A DNA stretch of 25,266 nt from Coriobacteriaceae bacterium. GTDB taxonomy: Bacteria > Actinomycetota > Coriobacteriia > Coriobacteriales > UMGS124. Both the position numbers and the translations under genes were made by a program. Position 1 is the first letter of the stretch. Every line of letters begins with the position of its first letter. Under the pieces are notes generated by a model that did no database searches, had not been told where the DNA came from, and saw only the letters and a list, made by a program, of their open reading frames with translations. Location of the stretch: positions 1 to 25,266 of the forward strand of contig JAHZHK010000018.1 of assembly GCA_019420325.1 (NCBI GenBank), written 5' to 3'. Shown here piece by piece: positions 22,379-25,266 of the stretch.

Positions 22379-25266
22379 TTAAAGCCGCTCGTTGCGCTTG
22401 CGCGAACGCAGGCCCAGGTAGAGACCGGTCGCGGCGAGCGTGGCACCGGCAGCGGCGGTCAGGGCCATGGCCTCGACAGGCGACTCATCGCCCGTCTTGG
22501 GCACAGAGGGCTTCTCGGACGTAACGGGCTTGTAGGCGTTGTCGAAAAGCGCCGCAGCGCCATCGGCCGTGGCGCGGGAGTACTCCGCCGTCACGGGGAG
22601 TTTGCCATCGCCGTCGTTGTCGTCACCCACAGTGAGCGCGACCGTCACGTCGGGAGCGGTGGTCCAGCCCTCGCCGGCAGGCGTGGTCTCGTGGATGGTG
22701 GACGAGAACGTCTTGCCAGCGTCGGCGAGCGTGAAGTCAACCGAGCCAAAGGCGGCCGCAGCCGCGCCGAAGGTGGTCGCCGTCGCCTGCGTGGGCATCT
22801 TGGCCGCCGAGGCCTCGTCATTGGCACTCAGGACAAAGTCGAACTTCTGGTCGGCAGCGGGAGCTGCGCCGTTAACCTGCTTGACCACAGCGATGGTGGC
22901 GCTGCCGCTGGCCACGTGCTTGTTGTCGAACTTGGCCGCGTCGCCGTCAATGTCGGAGCGGTCATAGGAAACCTCGGCCTTGAGTGTCTTGGTGGCCTCG
23001 TCGCGGGTGACCGTCACGGTCACCTTGACGTCACCGTCGTTGGTCCAGCCATCGCCCAGGTCGGAGGTCTCGTGGATCTTGAACTCGTACGTACCAACCT
23101 TGTCGAAGGCGAGCTGGCCAAAGACCGCCTCGGGCTTGTCGTCGGAACCCTTGATGGTGATCTCGTCGCCAAGCTGCTTGCCGTCCTTGTCAAGCAGCGT
23201 GAAGGTAAACTGCTCGTGAGGCTGCAGCGGTCCGCCGTTCACGGTCTTGGTGACCTTGAGGTCGGCCGTGGCGGGGGCGGCGTGGACGTTGTCGAACTGC
23301 GCGGCGTCGATGGAGGAGCCGTCGTAGGTGACCTTCGCAACAAGGTCGCGACCGTTCTCGGCGTAGTCGACGGTGACCGTGACCTTGACGTCGCCAGCGT
23401 TAAACCAACCATCGCCCAGGTCGGTAGTCTCGTGCACGGTGTACTCGTAGGTGCCGGGAGCGTCAAAGGTCAGCTCGCCGAACTCGGCAGTGCTGGTGCC
23501 ATTGACGGTGATCTCGTCGCCGACCTGCTCGTTGTTCTTGTCGAGCAGCGTGAAAGTGAACTTCTCGTGCTCCTCGGCATTCTTCACGCCGTTGACCGTC
23601 TTGTCGACCTTGACGGTGGCAGTCGCCTTCTGAGCCTCGTAGGCGTTGTCGAACTTGGCCGCAGTGGCGGAGCCGTCGGAATAGGAGACGGTGGCAGTGA
23701 GCGTGTTGTCATCGCCGCGCTCGCTCACCGTGACGGTCGCGATGACGTCGGAGGCCTTAGTCCAGGTGCCTGCACCCTCCGTGAGCTCGGTCACCTCGTG
23801 GATAGTGTAGGTGTAGGTCTTGCCCATGTCCTTGTCGGAGAGCATGGCCACGGCGAAGGAAGCGCAGCCGTCCTCGCCGGTGGTGACGTTGGCGAGCGCG
23901 GGCGCACCCTCGTCGGCGGAGGTGGCGGAGAACTCGAACGTCTCCCCCGCCTTGGGGGCGGCGCCGTTGACGGTCTTGCTCACCGCGAGCTGGAACTCGC
24001 CCGTCACCACAAGGGTGTCGTTCTTCTTGTTGGTAATGTTGAAGGAGGTCGCCGGGCTGGGTTCAGCAATGCCGAGCGCCTTGGCCTTGTCGAGGGCCTC
24101 CTGGTACTTCTCCTGGCTGTAGGTGCCTTTGAACATGAAGTATGTTCTGTCGGTAGAGCGCTGATAACCCGCAGGCGCCTGGGTCTCCACAAAGTAGTAC
24201 AGCGTGCAGGCAAGCAGTGGCTTGTCCGCGGAGCCGAATTGCACCACGCCGTTTGCGTTGCTCGTCTGGGTGCCCACAAGCGTTTCGGTGCCGTCCCAGG
24301 CAACCTGGTACAGCTCAAACGTTGCCCCTTCGAGGGCTTTCTTGGCATTGGCGGCATCGAACTTCGTAATGGTGATGCCATGGCCCGAGCCCTCGGTGGT
24401 GGCTCCAGCCTTCACGACCGTCCACATCTTCTCATGCGAGGTCGCGCTGTTGGCAACACCGGCAAGCTCAGCGCTATTCGTCAGGTTCACCTGGTCGCCG
24501 GGGTTTCCGGCAGGCTGCACCTGATACACCACATCAACCGCACAGGAGTCGGGAATGGTGACGGTGAGCCTTGTTGCACGGGTGCCGCTGGCAAGCGTAA
24601 CGTTCTCAGTGAGGGTGAAGCAATTGGGAACCTCAGTGGTCGTGCCTTGGTAATACACATGGAATGTGGCCGGCAAGTACGTGCACTTGGGGTCCATGGT
24701 GTCCACGAGCGTGAGGGTATCGGAACCCGGCACGAGGTCGACCGCGCTCTTGTTCACCGAGATGGTGTACTTGATGTAGGAGCTGTTGGGCACCTGTTCG
24801 GCAGACTTCTTCATGATCTCGTTCGTGCCCTCGACGGTCTTGAAACCGGCGGGGAAAGTCTGCGTGCCAGCCTGAGCGTATGCCTTGTTGGTGAACTGCA
24901 CCGCCGAGGCGGTGTTGCCCAGCGCAGAGCTATGCACGGCAGTCTGATACTGAAGCTCAACATAATAGTTAACGTCTGCCTTAGCACCCTCGACGTCGGT
25001 CTTCACGGTGAAGACGGCGGTGGAGCCCTCGCAGACAGGCTCGGCGGTCAGCGTCGGCCAATGACCGATCGTGCTGTTGTCGCTGCCGTGCAGGTAGTAC
25101 CTCGAGGTGCCCGGCGCGTACACCATGTTCTCGGGCATCTCGTCGGTAACGACGACGTCGGCGCCGCCCAAAGGACCGGCAGGGACGGTGGTCCAACCGT
25201 TGGGCTGTACCTGGTTGACGAGAACGGTCCAATTGGAAACCCAGGCGCCCTTCTCGGTGGACGCGG
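22379..25266 (-). CDS. Sortase-anchored surface protein with Spy0128-type isopeptide repeats (5' end off the window)
   Basis: About 961 residues visible; the frame stays open to the window edge, so the start and signal peptide are missing. In order of translation: a fimbrial/DUF11-like region, a SpaA/Cna-B-like domain (ITITKFDAANAKKALEGATF to ETQAPAGY, about 24130-24384), four Spy0128-type pilin linker repeats (about 24005-23634, 23630-23276, 23272-22912 and 22911-22527), and a cell-wall sorting signal VPKTGD plus hydrophobic helix plus SRKRNERL tail. Each repeat keeps the Lys (K-T/Q-VNG), Glu (HE) and Asn (FDN) triad that makes an internal isopeptide bond in this fold. A wall-anchored, protease-resistant stalk or adhesin is inferred. 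The sorting motif has Val instead of the usual Leu. Confidence 0.93.
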   Translation of the reverse strand, partial: ASTEKGAWVSNWTVLVNQVQPNGWTTVPAGPLGGADVVVTDEMPENMVYAPGTSRYYLHGSDNSTIGHWPTLTAEPVCEGSTAVFTVKTDVEGAKADVNYYVELQYQTAVHSSALGNTASAVQFTNKAYAQAGTQTFPAGFKTVEGTNEIMKKSAEQVPNSSYIKYTISVNKSAVDLVPGSDTLTLVDTMDPKCTYLPATFHVYYQGTTTEVPNCFTLTENVTLASGTRATRLTVTIPDSCAVDVVYQVQPAGNPGDQVNLTNSAELAGVANSATSHEKMWTVVKAGATTEGSGHGITITKFDAANAKKALEGATFELYQVAWDGTETLVGTQTSNANGVVQFGSADKPLLACTLYYFVETQAPAGYQRSTDRTYFMFKGTYSQEKYQEALDKAKALGIAEPSPATSFNITNKKNDTLVVTGEFQLAVSKTVNGAAPKAGETFEFSATSADEGAPALANVTTGEDGCASFAVAMLSDKDMGKTYTYTIHEVTELTEGAGTWTKASDVIATVTVSERGDDNTLTATVSYSDGSATAAKFDNAYEAQKATATVKVDKTVNGVKNAEEHEKFTFTLLDKNNEQVGDEITVNGTSTAEFGELTFDAPGTYEYTVHETTDLGDGWFNAGDVKVTVTVDYAENGRDLVAKVTYDGSSIDAAQFDNVHAAPATADLKVTKTVNGGPLQPHEQFTFTLLDKDGKQLGDEITIKGSDDKPEAVFGQLAFDKVGTYEFKIHETSDLGDGWTNDGDVKVTVTVTRDEATKTLKAEVSYDRSDIDGDAAKFDNKHVASGSATIAVVKQVNGAAPAADQKFDFVLSANDEASAAKMPTQATATTFGAAAAAFGSVDFTLADAGKTFSSTIHETTPAGEGWTTAPDVTVALTVGDDNDGDGKLPVTAEYSRATADGAAALFDNAYKPVTSEKPSVPKTGDESPVEAMALTAAAGATLAATGLYLGLRSRKRNERL

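Noticed and set aside
22379..24005. Possible CRISPR-like or tandem non-coding repeats
   Set aside because: The periodic similarity (about 360 bases) is the coding repeat of the surface protein.

Overview
The window looks like a chromosomal stretch from a GC-rich anaerobic gut actinobacterium of the class Coriobacteriia, probably Eggerthellaceae or a close relative. This is inferred from gene content: Tat-exported molybdenum and flavin respiratory reductases with partner FeS, NrfD and TorD-type proteins, a 12-helix membrane protein ending in a LuxR DNA-binding domain, a binding-protein/hybrid-kinase/HPt relay, and a sortase-anchored surface protein of Spy0128-type repeats. No rRNA, tRNA, CRISPR array, transposase or phage gene was seen.

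Left third (1-9843, all on the minus strand). Read in the direction of transcription: a FeoA-FeoB fusion iron transporter; a four-cluster ferredoxin-like subunit plus an NrfD-type membrane anchor with no catalytic subunit beside them; a YtrA-type GntR repressor plus a stomatin-like SPFH protein; a terminator; then a DMSO-reductase-family molybdoenzyme, a second ferredoxin-like subunit about 70% identical to the first, and a TorD-type chaperone. The molybdoenzyme gene is split by a one-base frameshift near 2002. Together the two incomplete oxidoreductase sets would make one complete membrane-bound reductase.

Middle (10052-17162, plus strand). guaD (guanine deaminase, giving xanthine) is followed, after a leader with a long two-tier hairpin, by an NCS2 purine permease. 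After a strong terminator come a Tat-exported fumarate-reductase-type flavoprotein with two CxxCH haem motifs at its C-terminus, and a membrane LuxR regulator. This reductase/regulator pair is bracketed by two copies of a ~92-bp intergenic repeat. A perfect TGTGA-N6-TCACA site lies upstream of the reductase.

Right third. A lipoprotein binding protein, a hybrid histidine kinase and an HPt protein overlap end to start on the minus strand. A GltD-like FeS flavoprotein diverges from them. Beyond a bidirectional terminator, a large LPXTG-like surface protein on the minus strand runs off the right edge.

Common theme: anaerobic respiration with organic acceptors (Mo enzyme and flavocytochrome), its cofactor supply (iron uptake), purine salvage, and several environment-sensing regulators. 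The substrates of both reductases and of the kinase system cannot be read from the sequence.
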